Assembly (NCBI GenBank): GCA_027924645.1
Contig: BSBN01000781.1
Span: 4,216,001 to 4,280,000, forward strand
DNA: 64,000 nt
Direction: 5' to 3'
DNA from: Cunninghamia lanceolata
Taxonomy: Eukaryota; Streptophyta; Pinopsida; Cupressales; Cupressaceae
Below are positions 20,844 to 31,275 of this stretch, piece by piece (the stretch's first letter is position 1; each line of letters begins with the position of its first letter). The notes under the pieces are model-generated. The model saw nothing but the letters and a program-made list of their open reading frames with translations, did not search any database and was not told the DNA's origin. The translations under genes and the position numbers were made by a program.

Positions 20844-22423
20844 GATGTAGAGAAAGAAAACAACTTCAAGGTTAATGGATTCTCAAGAACAATGCAAATG
20901 TGGGTTTCACAACCATATGCACAAGATTCCATCATCTTTCAAAAGTGACAACAATAAACACCCTGTAAATTGTTCTATTTGCTTGTTTTCCTAGGTTCAA
21001 CTCTCAAGAAACAATCAACACTCATTTACTTGTCATTCTTAGTCTCCTAAATACTTTAACCAAACCTCACAGACCTCATTCAAAAGGTAAATAACAGTGG
21101 TTAACTCAAAACAATGCATTTTTATCAAACCCTCAACAAACTAGATGATGACAGTCTAAATGCTAATAAAAACACAATGTCCTCTATAATTCATGCAAAC
21201 CAATGAATTATCACTTGCCCTTTGGTGGAACTAGGAAAAAGGACCTATAGAATTTAAATTTCAAATTTCATGAATTTTCACCGTGGGAATCAAAAGTTAT
21301 GAAGTTTTTTTGTAAACTTGGAAACCCTAGTTTCTGAACAGTGCATCAAGCATTGTTTTTGCCATAACTTGAGAAAAACTCAATGAAATCACTTCAAACC
21401 ACCTGCATTTGAACCTTAAGACATGTCATTATCATCCCATGCAATCACAGACTTGAAACTATGTCGTACAAGTCTGTACCAATCCATTCTTTGTTTTTTT
21501 ATTTTTTTTCAGAAAATCTGTCATAAAATTGTCAAAAAATAGGGTTTTCATCAAAATCTTGCCCCTCCACTTCTTGGAGTGTATATTATCATTGATTCAA
21601 CATGGAAGAACTTCTAAAAATAGTTACAACTTGAGAATATATCTTTTTCCATCAAAAACCCTAAGGACTATATCACTAAATTTGACAATTATGCCTTTTG
21701 GTGCCTTTCGTTCATTCTTGAGTCCTCTAGCTTTTGGTTGTTGTTTTTCTTTCTCTCTTTTCTTTCATTATGCCTTAGCTCTTTCTTTTCTTTTCTTTTT
21801 TCTCTTTGCTTTCTTCTGTCACCTTTATTCTCATGTTGATGTTTATTCTTATTTTAACTTCTATGTTGATTTACATTTTCCCTCGTGTTTCATTTTTATC
21901 TTCCCCTTTTATTTCTTTCTTCTATCCTTTCTTTCTCTCTATCCTTAATTTTGGTTTTATTTGTTTAGCTCTGCCTTGGGAGGAACCTAGCCTCTTATTG
22001 GTTTCTTTTTTTTTTTTTCTTATTATCTTTGGTTTAGTTTCACACACACACACATACATTTTTATTTATTACTTAATTTCCCACTCATCCTTATTTATAA
22101 TTTTATTGGGTTAATTTATATTTGTTTCTTTTCCTGCTTTTCTTCTGTGGTCTCTTTAGCTCTAGTCAACCTAGCATACCTTGCCACAGAAATTTCCCCC
22201 CCCCCTCTCTCTTTTTAAGGACAGCTAACTTTGCAATTTTACTCTCATTCTCATTTTTTTCCTGATGATGGATCACGGAGTGTGATCCGAAACGTCGATG
22301 CAAAAAAAGCAACACAGTGTATCTAGAAGCTTTACAATTGATTAAGTCCTTTTTTGTAACTTTTAACCCTATACCTCACCTAGACTAGAAAACATTACAA
22401 AAGATTATATATATGGTTTTTTA
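20844..22423. other. Unassigned T-rich repeat DNA, host of element A
   Basis: No protein match. The plus-strand frames around 21529-22114 are T-rich low-complexity translations (runs of Phe, Leu, Ser) and not credible genes. A short CA repeat lies near 22041-22056 and a C run near 22197-22206. The stretch ends with the hammerhead-like core at 22262-22296 and the target site of A. Its other half should continue at 44247. Confidence 0.5.
22262..22296 (+). ncRNA. Hammerhead ribozyme-like core
   Basis: CTGATGA (22262-22268), one T, a perfect 7-bp stem GGATCAC/GTGATCC (22270-22276 with 22282-22288) around a 5-base loop, then GAAA (22289-22292) and CGTC (22293-22296). These are the two conserved core boxes of a hammerhead ribozyme in the right order, with a GTC cleavage triplet and a minimal helix III, as in ribozymes of Penelope-like elements. 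Helix I is imperfect: a U run before the core can pair partly with the A run after GATGC. Self-cleavage cannot be judged from sequence. Confidence 0.55.
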
Positions 22424-22662
22424 AGACCTGTTGTGTGGTTCACAACATGCCCCATTTTGACTTGGCAAAATAGGGACCCAACTTTTCTTTTGGCTTGTGT
22501 TGTCTGCTTTCTGGCGGTTTGGTAAAATCAGTCATGTTCATCATCATGTGGAGTCAAGATCAGGTAAGCCCCAATATGAGATCAGTTTGTCAAAATTTGT
22601 ATTCCATATATATGACCACATATTCTAAAAGAGCATTAAAATTCATGCAGGTTTGCTTTTTA

Positions 22663-23340
22663 CATCACCCTGATATTCATCAGGATGTGAGAGTTATGAA
22701 CAGTCAAAGTCTCGGTCAAACCTGATATTCGCAAGAAGAGGGTCATATTTTATAAACTCAGTTATGCTGTTTGAAGAACATCATCATCATATTTGAAACG
22801 TCCCTTGATAATATCCTACGGTTCAAATATCTGGACGTCAACTTTAAGTGATAGTAAGTCTTCCCCGTCGAACGGTCTTTTGTATCGAGAGCATCATATT
22901 TTGAAAGTAACCTGATATTCGTTAATATCATCCTGATGCAAAATATCACCATTAACAAACATCCTGATGACATCATCTGTATCCGATAAACAAAGAAACA
23001 AACATCCTGATGACATCATCATCATATTTGCATTTCGACAGGATATTTTGTAAACATGATCATGTTCACCCGATATGACGATGACGTCATGAGACATTTC
23101 CAATACAAAGAATAAATATCATGATGACGTCATCCTGATATTCCGAAAGGAGAATGAGTAAGTTTGAAGGTCATCATCATATTTTGAAATATCACCCGAT
23201 GGACCGAAATATCCTCCTGATGTGCTAAAATGAAAACAAAGGTGCGTTGTCACCCGAATCTTGTCGCGATAACAATTTCAAGACTAGGGAGGATGATATT
23301 GAAACTCAACCTGATATTTGTGAAATATCATCCTGCCCTC
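22663..23340. repeat. U3 array of CCTGATATT / CATCCTGATGACATCATC motifs
   Basis: At least nine CCTGAT cores in under 700 bp, often arranged as inverted repeats: CCTGATATTCATCAGG near 22671 has a perfect 6-bp stem, GATGACGTCATC occurs near 23125, and paired ATATC/GATAT arms lie near 23290-23350. Several contain TGACGTCA or TGACATCA, which resemble bZIP binding sites. The 3' LTR has the same array at about 37665-38340. Confidence 0.7.
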
Positions 23341-23704
23341 ATGATATCTTGTCGTATGGATATCCCCCCGCTCCCTTTGCCGCCATTGCCATTAAATGCG
23401 CGCAGATATGGTAGGTGATTCCCGCCGATCCCGGAACCCGATGAAACGTCTGGCGAGATCCTGAGTTTTCGCACGAATGATCAAAGATTGCGATCTAACT
23501 TGTCAGAGTTACCCTAAGTTTACCCTAATTGCAAGGTTAAAAGGTAATTCAACCGCCATTGTTACATTTACCTGCGTTAAAATTGTTTTACAGAGCACTA
23601 GCCTCCATATCTGCATAACAGCTACCGTTGCGCGACTAGAGCTCATAAACTAAGGAAGGAAGGTGATCAGCAGCCGAATCAAGAGCATCTCAACGATATA
23701 CTGG

Positions 23705-23892
23705 TATAAAAAGAAATCTGCATAACTAGGTAAGTGAAATGAAACCCTCATCATGTTGTTTCTATATGATGCTGTAAGTTCTGGTTATGTATCCGTATAA
23801 GTAAGTAACGTGAAATTGATGCAGTAGGCATGATATTTGCAATATGTATACATGCATATCCTGTTGTGAGAAGAAATGATTGTTAATTGCAG
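23705..23892 (+). promoter_or_regulatory. Possible promoter or leader intron of the U3 gene
   Basis: TATAAAAAG at 23705-23713 lies about 190 bp before the U3 gene ATG. In addition, GTAAGT at 23730 and TTAATTGCAG ending at 23892 have the look of a 163-bp intron ending seven bases before the ATG at 23899. Both cannot be fully right, since a start 30 bp after the TATA box would fall inside the intron. Either would let the U3 gene be expressed separately from the genomic RNA. Confidence 0.35.
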
Positions 23893-23898
23893 GTACCC

Positions 23899-26800
23899 AT
23901 GGCTGAAAAACGCTTAGTCAAGAATCAAGAGGAATTCAGCCGGCCTATGTTCTCTTCACAGAGAGGGGTCCTGTTTAAATTTGGGGCAATTACAGATACC
24001 CATCAGGGGAGTACCAACCTGGAAGCTTGGTCAGCCAAGCTGAATGATGCACAAGATAAGAGTCCAGTATTGGACGCCGTGTTTGTATCCGGCATGTGGA
24101 ACGCTGCTGGCTTCCCCTACTCCATGGAGTCTCCGGAGCTGGTTATTGAGTGTGCCTGGAACTACAACCCTCAGACGAGGCAGGTGGTGAAGAATGGGAG
24201 GGTGTATGCAGACCTATCCATCAAAGGTCTATCCCAGACATTTGGACTGCCAATGGGCAGCAAGGTAAAGAGTGTAGACTTGAAGAAGTCTGAAAGAGAA
24301 TATGAGGCCAACAAGAAGACGGCCAGAAAGAATATGTATGCTTGGCGAGCCGAGAACAGCACGTATAATGCAGCGGCCAAGCTCCCTGTGCACATGTTCA
24401 AGTTTGATTTTAATGAGGAATATCAGTATGTGATTGCCCTACTGAACAGGGTGACTGGCCAGCCTGATACTGGAGAATTCAGAGACTGGATGTATGGCAT
24501 AATAATGATGTGCCTATATGCAGACATCAAGCCACTATGGGGCCAAATCATAAGTGATGCTCTGCATGAGCAGCTACTGAACCTGGGAGGTTCAGATTGT
24601 GCCTTCTATATGACCTCTTACATTGTTTATTCATGTGCATATAGAGGTACGTTTGATGCCTTAACCACAGATGGGAAGCTAACAGGCACAAATGCAGCTT
24701 ATATCTGGGATCATCATCCCCAGCTGCAAAGAACTAATTACATCAAGGACTACAAACTGGTCAATGATGCATTCTCTATGCATCTGGTAAGGACCATGGA
24801 AGATGACAGGACAAAAAGACTGAGCATGGAAGCTCAGGAGGCAGTATTCAGGCATGGGGCATGGTACATCCAATTTGCCACCTTTTCCTACATCAGGATA
24901 GAAGGTTTTGAAGCGCATCCCCTGATGCTGCCGAGGTATCCTCCTGATGCAGTAGTTTTAATGGAATTTATCAGGCAGGGCTCCACCATAATACAGACGT
25001 ATAAGGATGCCGAGAAGCTGCCACCAATTCTGTTCCCAGTCAACATCGGCAACTATATGTGCCCTGACTCGGATAATATTAAGAAGGTGATGGTCACTCT
25101 GAACAAGATGAATCTACTACCCTTCCCAGTAACAAGGCCATATGATCCTTACGGCCGAATGCAGAAGATCCTAGGAAAGCCTATTCACCAGAGGCACCTA
25201 GAAGATTTTTGGGCTGACTGCGAGGATGAGGCAGAGGCCAGGAAGAGGAGGTATCAGAGGTTGACTCTGAACCAGATCAGGACATTTGACTGCATCTCCC
25301 TCCCTCAGCAGCTGAAGAGTGATGACGGCAGGATCATGGCAGATGAATACGAGCAGAAGAAGATATACAATGACTTCCTGCTGGAGAAGCGGAAGACCAA
25401 GGGAGAGAGAATTCCTCCACCACAGCAGCCAAGCAAGAGAGCCCCAAGGGGCAAGAAGGTGGAAAAGGGACCCAAAGGGGTCATAATTGAAAGGGCAGTA
25501 TTCACGGCTGAGGAGGCAGCCAGACCAGGATCAGAATCAGATTCTCCTCCTAAGCCCAAGAAAGCCAAGACAGCAGAGGCTGGAACCATAGAGACCCAAG
25601 AAGTGGGTCAATCATCCAGACAACCAGGCAAGGATATCCTCATGGAGGAAGAGCCTGAAGAAGAGGAGGAAGCTTCATTGATAATTAGAAGAAAGAGGAG
25701 AGCTCCACAGGTGTTGGTTCCTACCACACCTAAGAAACCAAGAACCTCCATGAGAGGTGAGATGAGTCAACCCCCAGTACAAGTACAAGGGGCAAGTAGT
25801 GAAGTGCAGAAGGAACTTCAGCACAATGTTCCACTTCCTACCATTGTCAAGTTCAAAACAGAACTTGCAGAAGAGCAACAAAAGGAAACATCTCAGGCAC
25901 AAGCAGAAAAGCATGTCTCGCTAGACGAGACAATAAACTTGTCTGATGATGAGGTGGTGCAGGATGTAGCTGCACAAGAAATGGAAGCACTTGCAGCTGC
26001 TGGCATCAGTGTGGCTCCTCACAAGCCTCCATCTGTCCAATCAACGCTTGAAGAGATGAAACAAGCAGAAGCGGAGCGAGAAAAGAGCCCAGAACCAGAG
26101 AAGAGCCTAGAGCAGGTAGCTCAGGACATAGGGCTGGATACATTGATCGCTGAGGTGACAAGTCCTGCAGTGGTAGACTTAACAGAGAAGCAGGATGCAA
26201 GTCCTGAACAGCCAGCAGGATCACCTGATAAGGGCCACTTAATAGAAGAGATAGAGATGGCAGAAACAGAAAGCCACGCTCTTGAATTAGGCCAACAAAG
26301 CCCACAAGATACATCAGTAGGACCTACTATAGTAGAGGTCCAAGAAGCAAAGGCTGATGATGAGAAGAATGAAGCGATAAAGGATCCTGCTGATAAGGCA
26401 CAAGAGGTGGATGCTGCACGTACAGAGCAAATAGCCGCTGCGGAGCAGATGCCATCACCTCAGGCAGATCCTACAATATCAAAGGTGGTGGACATGCCAC
26501 CAGAAGTAGAAAAACAAAAGGAAGATGATCAACCTCCACAAGGGGAAGAACTGGGGACAGGTGAAATAACGAAGGAAAAAGATCATGATCATCATGATCT
26601 ACCTACAGGTACACCGCCAGGTTCCCCACATAGAGAAGATGCTCCCCCGGAAAAAGAAGTTCCTCAACAGGAGGAGGCGCCTCAGGATCAACAGCAGCAA
26701 GGCGAGCATCGAGAGCCGGAAAAAGAAAAATCACCATCTCCACAACTCTTGTTGGTGGAAACTGGAGATAGAGGTGAACAGCATCATGATGCTGAGAAGC

Positions 26801-27321
26801 ATGATCAGGTGCCTCCATGGTTAGAAAAGGAAGTGAATGTTGAGGAGGAACTGGAGATTCAAGAGTTCGACGTCTCCACCCTGTTCGCCGTGGATATAAT
26901 GAAACCCAGGAGGAAGGCCAGGATGACTTCGGCCATCAAAAGAGATCCGGCGACAGGGAGAAGGACCGCACAGATTGCTGTGCCTGCCGTAGAGAAAGAG
27001 AAAGGCAAAATCACTGTGGATGAATTCCAGATAAGCACAGTTGATCTGGGTTTTGCCAACGAAGAGCAGGAAGGTCAGGAGGGAAAGGACATTATAGACT
27101 CTCTAATTCAGAAGGTGAAAAGAGAGAAGGAGAAGAATAAGCAACATAAGGAGCACATTGCTCAGTTGCATGCATACATTAAGGGTTTAACCAACCCTAA
27201 GGATACCATAGGTGAAGCTGCAGTCCCATTGATTGCCATTTCTCAGGAGGAGGTAAGTAAACTGGACCTCATGAAACATGAGGTGTCTAATAAGAAAATG
27301 GGTGTCATCCACATTGGATGA
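23899..27321 (+). CDS. U3-encoded accessory protein, 5' LTR copy (N-terminal and acidic parts)
   Basis: The ATG at 23899 (MAEKRLVKNQEEF) is the first in frame; the frame is open to 27321. Residues 1 to about 450 look globular, with WNAAGFPYSMESPELVIECAW, a GRVYADLSIKGLSQTFGLP segment, a WGQIISDALHEQL to FYMTSYIVY block (about 215-250) and LEDFWADC with LTLNQI (about 435-460). Then come about 500 residues rich in Glu, Pro, Gln and Ala, probably disordered, and a Lys/Glu coiled coil. A 2-bp loss near 27289 shifts the frame, so the last 11 codons are not native. A 62-codon block present in the 3' LTR is missing near 25372 without breaking the frame. The Gly-Leu-Pro segment recalls plant transposon-associated domains, but I cannot assign a family. 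Homologous frames lie in the LTRs of B and C. Confidence 0.85.
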   Translation: MAEKRLVKNQEEFSRPMFSSQRGVLFKFGAITDTHQGSTNLEAWSAKLNDAQDKSPVLDAVFVSGMWNAAGFPYSMESPELVIECAWNYNPQTRQVVKNGRVYADLSIKGLSQTFGLPMGSKVKSVDLKKSEREYEANKKTARKNMYAWRAENSTYNAAAKLPVHMFKFDFNEEYQYVIALLNRVTGQPDTGEFRDWMYGIIMMCLYADIKPLWGQIISDALHEQLLNLGGSDCAFYMTSYIVYSCAYRGTFDALTTDGKLTGTNAAYIWDHHPQLQRTNYIKDYKLVNDAFSMHLVRTMEDDRTKRLSMEAQEAVFRHGAWYIQFATFSYIRIEGFEAHPLMLPRYPPDAVVLMEFIRQGSTIIQTYKDAEKLPPILFPVNIGNYMCPDSDNIKKVMVTLNKMNLLPFPVTRPYDPYGRMQKILGKPIHQRHLEDFWADCEDEAEARKRRYQRLTLNQIRTFDCISLPQQLKSDDGRIMADEYEQKKIYNDFLLEKRKTKGERIPPPQQPSKRAPRGKKVEKGPKGVIIERAVFTAEEAARPGSESDSPPKPKKAKTAEAGTIETQEVGQSSRQPGKDILMEEEPEEEEEASLIIRRKRRAPQVLVPTTPKKPRTSMRGEMSQPPVQVQGASSEVQKELQHNVPLPTIVKFKTELAEEQQKETSQAQAEKHVSLDETINLSDDEVVQDVAAQEMEALAAAGISVAPHKPPSVQSTLEEMKQAEAEREKSPEPEKSLEQVAQDIGLDTLIAEVTSPAVVDLTEKQDASPEQPAGSPDKGHLIEEIEMAETESHALELGQQSPQDTSVGPTIVEVQEAKADDEKNEAIKDPADKAQEVDAARTEQIAAAEQMPSPQADPTISKVVDMPPEVEKQKEDDQPPQGEELGTGEITKEKDHDHHDLPTGTPPGSPHREDAPPEKEVPQQEEAPQDQQQQGEHREPEKEKSPSPQLLLVETGDRGEQHHDAEKHDQVPPWLEKEVNVEEELEIQEFDVSTLFAVDIMKPRRKARMTSAIKRDPATGRRTAQIAVPAVEKEKGKITVDEFQISTVDLGFANEEQEGQEGKDIIDSLIQKVKREKEKNKQHKEHIAQLHAYIKGLTNPKDTIGEAAVPLIAISQEEVSKLDLMKHEVSNKKMGVIHIG

Positions 27322-28072
27322 TGCTATTGAAATAATGAAAGGTTCTTTGAAGAGGTGGAGCATCCTAAGTGACTCCAAAACCAAGGTAGACAGGTTGCAG
27401 GTGCAGACCGAGAAAAGGTCTTATAAACTGGAGAAGGTCCTCAACCTGCTGGACGAAATAAGGAAGATAAATCCACAACTGCTTATCAGTAAGCAGGTGT
27501 TAAATAATAATACTGCATTATTAGTGGATATATGGTATAAGGATGTACAGTTTGAATGCGGAGTCCTCAAGAGATGCAATAATAAGCTGAGGGAGATCAG
27601 CATGAGGCTACGCGATTTAATGGGCATTGAAGCAGACATGCTCGAAGCATTAGAGGGCAAGGTGGAAGGGAAGATAGAGAATCAAGATGAAGATTCTGCC
27701 CTCAAGGCTCTGCGTAATAACTTCCAAGTGGAAGATGATGGTCCGCTAGTCCACTTGACAGAAGAGATAATAAATAAAATGATGAGGATCAAGGTCAAGA
27801 TGGAGACCTATAATGAGACACTGCAGGATAGAGAAAATAAGCTGGATAACAGCAGGGATAAGTATGAAGCGCACAAACACGCCATCATCAAGGCAAAGAC
27901 TCAGGATGGCGGAGGAATAGACCAAGTTGTGCGGTCATACGAACAAATCCAGAGCAGCATGCAACCCCATATGCAGCAGCATCATCATCCGGATAGCGAA
28001 GAGTCAGGAAGTGATGCACATGATGATGACCCGCGTGCATCAGATGAAGAGCATGATGAAGATACATCATGA
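27278..28072 (+). pseudogene. U3-encoded accessory protein, C-terminal coiled coil (frameshifted)
   Basis: Continuation of the U3 gene after the 2-bp loss near 27289; in the 3' LTR the same region is one unbroken frame. It holds WVSSTLDDAIEIMKGSLKRW, then heptad-like stretches (LQVQTEKRSYKLEKVLNLL, CNNKLREISMRLRDLM), and ends in a His/Asp/Glu-rich tail (HMQQHHHPDSEESGSDAHDD). A coiled coil suggests self-association; the tail could bind metal or basic partners, which is inference. The stop codon is about 150 bp before the LTR TATA box. Element C has a matching coiled-coil segment with VEWLLAQGRVLLKT at the same place. Confidence 0.85.
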
Positions 28073-28223
28073 AGGGGAAGTATCTTGCATATGCAGTATA
28101 GATAGTTGCCAGCTGGCAACTTGTGCCTTTTTGTAAAATTGACAAATCATGAAGTGATGACCATTGATTTATATTGATAAATCAGATCCGTGGATCTTTT
28201 GTAACGGATTCCTCACCTTATTC

Positions 28224-28230
28224 TATAAAA
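28224..28230 (+). promoter_or_regulatory. TATA box for element A genomic RNA
   Basis: TATAAAA within TTCTATAAAAGGTGG, the strongest TATA in the LTR. The predicted RNA start is near 28255, giving a U3 of about 5.8 kb. The 3' LTR has it near 43412. Confidence 0.65.
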
Positions 28231-28993
28231 GGTGGTGGAATGCCTTGTTATTTTCATTCGAAACTTAATTGAAATCTGATTGCTGAAATATTCAGGACTT
28301 ATTTCAAAGCTGCTGTATATGTACATGTCTTTTGCATACTTAATGAAAGAGAAGAGTATTTTGATTACAAATCTTCGTAAATCTTGAGTAATCTGTGTCT
28401 GAATTCTGGATATATGCTTTGATTTGCTGCGTCCCTTGGAGTGCTCATCATGTTGCATGTATTGTTTTCATTCATTATCCTCTGAAGTTTGCATCAACTG
28501 TATCTAGCTGTGGAATGTCCTGGTGAACATATGGTTTGATTTCTTCTCCTCATGACAGTATCAAGCATGTATGTGGATCAAAAGCTAAAGGTTCAACTTA
28601 ATTAGAAGTATTTCTTTTAATTTCTTTCAATTTCAGAGCATCTCACTATCACAATTGCAAATAAACTGATAATCTTAAGCAAACAACCCAAAATATGCAG
28701 ACATCTCGTAGATAATCGTAAATATTTAGCATATTTGAACACTAAGCATGCACAATTGAAAATATCATGCAAAGATTGAGGTATTTTACATCTTTTCATC
28801 AAATAGCTGCATAATTTGACTCCTCTGTAAGGAATTTCTGCAGGAACTTCATGATGATAGTACATTTTCACGTAAGGCCCCAAAATGGAAATAGCAACTC
28901 ACATTAACCACTGAGTAACGTCAGTCGATTAAGACCTAATCACCGGAGACTTGGGATCATGAATTCTATGAATTCACTGCATCTTTCAAGATG

Positions 28994-28999
28994 AATAAA
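28994..28999 (+). terminator. Poly(A) signal of element A LTR
   Basis: AATAAA 55 bp before the LTR end. With the TATA box this implies a long R of about 750 bp and a very short U5. The same signal in the 3' LTR (near 44182) would place the RNA end after the U3 gene, so genomic RNA includes that gene downstream of pol. Confidence 0.5.
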
Positions 29000-29058
29000 G
29001 GTTAATGTGTACTTTTATTCTATGTTTGTTTGTGACTAACATCATGACCAACATAAAT

Positions 29059-29076
29059 TGGCACTAGAAGGAGGGC
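29059..29076 (+). other. Element A primer-binding site candidate
   Basis: TGGCACTAGAAGGAGGG, five bases after the LTR end. It starts with the required TGG but is not of the initiator-Met type. I do not recognise the tRNA. Confidence 0.5.
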
Positions 29077-29460
29077 CAAGTCCGGACGATCACGCTCATC
29101 ATCAGTATTTTCAGGTTTGACGACGCTTAGAGTAAGGTAACCTCAGATCACCCGTGAATTTCAGTAAATTACGTAAATACTTGCTGTGAGAAGTTTGTAT
29201 ATGCACATTCTATGTAAAGATTTCCAGATCTCACATAAATATTGCAAGCTTTACAGTAGATCTCTCTGAATTCACTAATATCGGCTAAAGATACGTAAAT
29301 TTGTTCAAAATTTGAGCCTTTTAAGCCTGAGGCACTCGAGATCTTGTGTTACGGGTCAGAATATCCCAATATCCTATCACATTTGCAGTGTCTTCGCAAA
29401 TATTTCGTAAATATCCTGTCTGATTTGCAATTTGACCGCAAATATCACCTCATCCAGTGA
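29077..29460 (+). other. Element A untranslated leader
   Basis: Non-coding, AT-rich, with repeated GTAAATATT/GCAAATATT words (for example near 29398-29415 and 29433). It presumably holds packaging and dimer signals, but I can point to none. Confidence 0.4.
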
Positions 29461-29772
29461 AATCTAACCAATATTTGCAAAGTTTCAGCCAATTTGCCTC
29501 CAAATCGTGAAATCCTGGCTTACAGGATAAATACCAGGTCTAGACCTAGTGAAATTTTCGAAGAATTGCCTATTAGAGGTTTCAGACCTAGGACTGTAGA
29601 CATTCACCATGCTCCAGGGTCTGGTACATCCAGAACTTCACCAGGACCTCCTCCTGTAACTCCTGTTGGTTTGCAAATACCTTCCGGTGTATCCTTGACA
29701 CCTCCTATTCAAACCCAGGGTATACCTTTAGTTCAACCTCAGCCAACTGCACCACCAGTTCAGCCCCCTTAG
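29461..29772 (+). pseudogene. gag: Element A gag, N-terminal Pro-rich extension ended by TAG
   Basis: Open from just after the TGA at 29458 to a TAG at 29770-29772, in the same frame as the main gag. The sequence (LAYRINTRSRPSEIF, then a Pro/Gln/Thr-rich stretch) reads like the start of a gypsy Gag. No ATG lies in this stretch; TTG at 29494 stands where a start might have been. Either the original start was lost and CAG became TAG, or Gag now starts at 29779. Confidence 0.55.
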
Positions 29773-29778
29773 GTTGCA

Positions 29779-31275
29779 ATGTCTTTCTTTGCAGCAAAGT
29801 CACCCTTGACCTTTAATGCATATCACGAGTTACCAAAGAATCCGGACAAACTTTGTCCAAAATATCATCCTTATCAAGATGCTGATGATCATATCAGGAC
29901 GTTTAAAGAAGCTTGCTGCAGAGCTAGAATAGAACATCAGGACGTGGTGTGCAGATTATTCCCTTTTTCCTTAGGGGAAGAGGCTTATAATTGGTTCATT
30001 AGTCTTGGTCAAGCTTCTGTCGGTTCATGGGCTATCTTAGAGAAAGCCTTTCTTGACAGGTTCAAGGTCCCTATTGATCCATCCATGAATTACCACAGGT
30101 TTGCCACAATCAAAAGATTTGAGAATGAGCCTATTGCCAATTTCAATGCTAGGTTCCAGAAAATGTTGTCCAAGCTAGTTGCCCCATATGTGGTGGCTGA
30201 TGCTGCTGCTAGGAGTATCTATTATTCAGCCCTGGATCCATTAACTTCCATGTTCATCAGAAGAACACATCCTGAGATCACTACATTGACAGGAGCTTTT
30301 CAAGAAGCTATCAAGGTAAATCAGCAGTTGATACCTGCTCCTACTCCAAATATAGTATTCCCTACTTTGCCTGGTGTGCAAGCACAATATCCAGCACCAT
30401 ATCCTGCAGCTTATCCTTCACAATATCCTGCACAATATCCTAATGGATCAGTGATACCCCCAGCAGTCATGCCTGCACCTTTGCAAGTACCTCCATTGAG
30501 TATTATGCCTCCTCCTAACGGAAATAGCCAATTGCCACAATATCCTGCACATGCTCAGACACCTCAGGGTACAGATCTATCCAACAATAACCATGGATCT
30601 TCCTTTTTCAAGCCTCAGACCGAAAATGTAGTGGCCAAAGCTCAAGAGGAGAAAGAGGAAATCAAAGAAATTTCTGCTCAACTCAGAAAACTCACCACAG
30701 AAGTAACACATTTGAGAAACCAAGGGTTTTATTCGCAGTCAGGTCAGAATAGGAGTTATTCCAATGACAGACCAAACTACCCTGACAGAGGATATAACAA
30801 TAACTTCAACAATAATGGTGGAAACAATAATAATCCTCCTAGACAGCCCAGAGTGTGGAACTCCAGGCCAAATAATGGTTCATTACCATCACCCCTAGAC
30901 AATCAGCCTCCTGGTGAAGCCAAACAGACTACCAGAGTCAATATTGCTGAAGCAGCCCTTACCAATTGGTGCAGGATCCACAATACCAATGCACATGCAG
31001 AATTAGATTGTCTGCAATTTAGGATTGCTGCCAGCATCTTTCAAACTGAAGTGTCTAACACTTCTAGAAATCCACCTCAGGCAGAAGGAAATGAAATAGT
31101 TCCTTGTGGATATGACTCAGCTTTTGTGCTAGAAACGTACACAAATCAGCCTCATCAGGATTATAATCAGACCTGTGAAGAATCTGCCTTAACCTTTGAA
31201 ACAAACTATGTCTTCCCCTTTGAGGATGAAAATGAATCTGCAAGAGAGCATGAGGAAGTACATGCATACCAATAG
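29779..31275 (+). CDS. gag: Element A Gag
   Basis: 498 residues from ATG 29779. The retrotransposon Gag core lies in the first about 140 residues (FKEACCRARIEHQDVVCRLF, AYNWFISLG, FLDRFKVP, RFENEPIANFNARFQKML). A Pro/Tyr/Gln-rich middle follows, then an Asn-rich stretch and a zinc knuckle CRIHNTNAHAELDC at about residues 398-411, a C-x2-H-x4-H-x4-C variant of the classical CCHC. Gag would form particles and bind RNA. The frame ends at TAG 31273-31275 in the context CAA TAG CAA, and the pol frame continues in the same phase, so Gag-Pol could have been made by readthrough. Alternatively the TAG is a decayed CAG. Confidence 0.88.
   Translation: MSFFAAKSPLTFNAYHELPKNPDKLCPKYHPYQDADDHIRTFKEACCRARIEHQDVVCRLFPFSLGEEAYNWFISLGQASVGSWAILEKAFLDRFKVPIDPSMNYHRFATIKRFENEPIANFNARFQKMLSKLVAPYVVADAAARSIYYSALDPLTSMFIRRTHPEITTLTGAFQEAIKVNQQLIPAPTPNIVFPTLPGVQAQYPAPYPAAYPSQYPAQYPNGSVIPPAVMPAPLQVPPLSIMPPPNGNSQLPQYPAHAQTPQGTDLSNNNHGSSFFKPQTENVVAKAQEEKEEIKEISAQLRKLTTEVTHLRNQGFYSQSGQNRSYSNDRPNYPDRGYNNNFNNNGGNNNNPPRQPRVWNSRPNNGSLPSPLDNQPPGEAKQTTRVNIAEAALTNWCRIHNTNAHAELDCLQFRIAASIFQTEVSNTSRNPPQAEGNEIVPCGYDSAFVLETYTNQPHQDYNQTCEESALTFETNYVFPFEDENESAREHEEVHAYQ

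Larger units (their letters stand above)
22429..29053 (+). repeat. Element A 5' LTR (6625 bp)
   Basis: Contains, in order: the U3 motif array (22663-23340), a putative internal promoter or leader intron, the U3 gene (23899-28072), the TATA box (28224-28230) and a poly(A) signal (28994-28999). It is 187 bp shorter than the 3' LTR. That fits a 187-bp block missing at about 25372, a 2-bp loss near 27289 and 1 bp at the start, offset by 3 extra bases near 25082. Confidence 0.95.

Noticed and set aside
21529..22114. T-rich plus-strand frames as membrane proteins
   Set aside because: Phe/Leu/Ser runs come from poly-pyrimidine DNA; the two frames overlap in different phases and neither has recognisable structure.
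23899..28072. A captured env-like gene
   Set aside because: No signal peptide, transmembrane segment or furin-like site is visible; the protein is acidic, disordered in the middle and coiled-coil at the end, and lies in the LTR rather than between pol and the 3' LTR.
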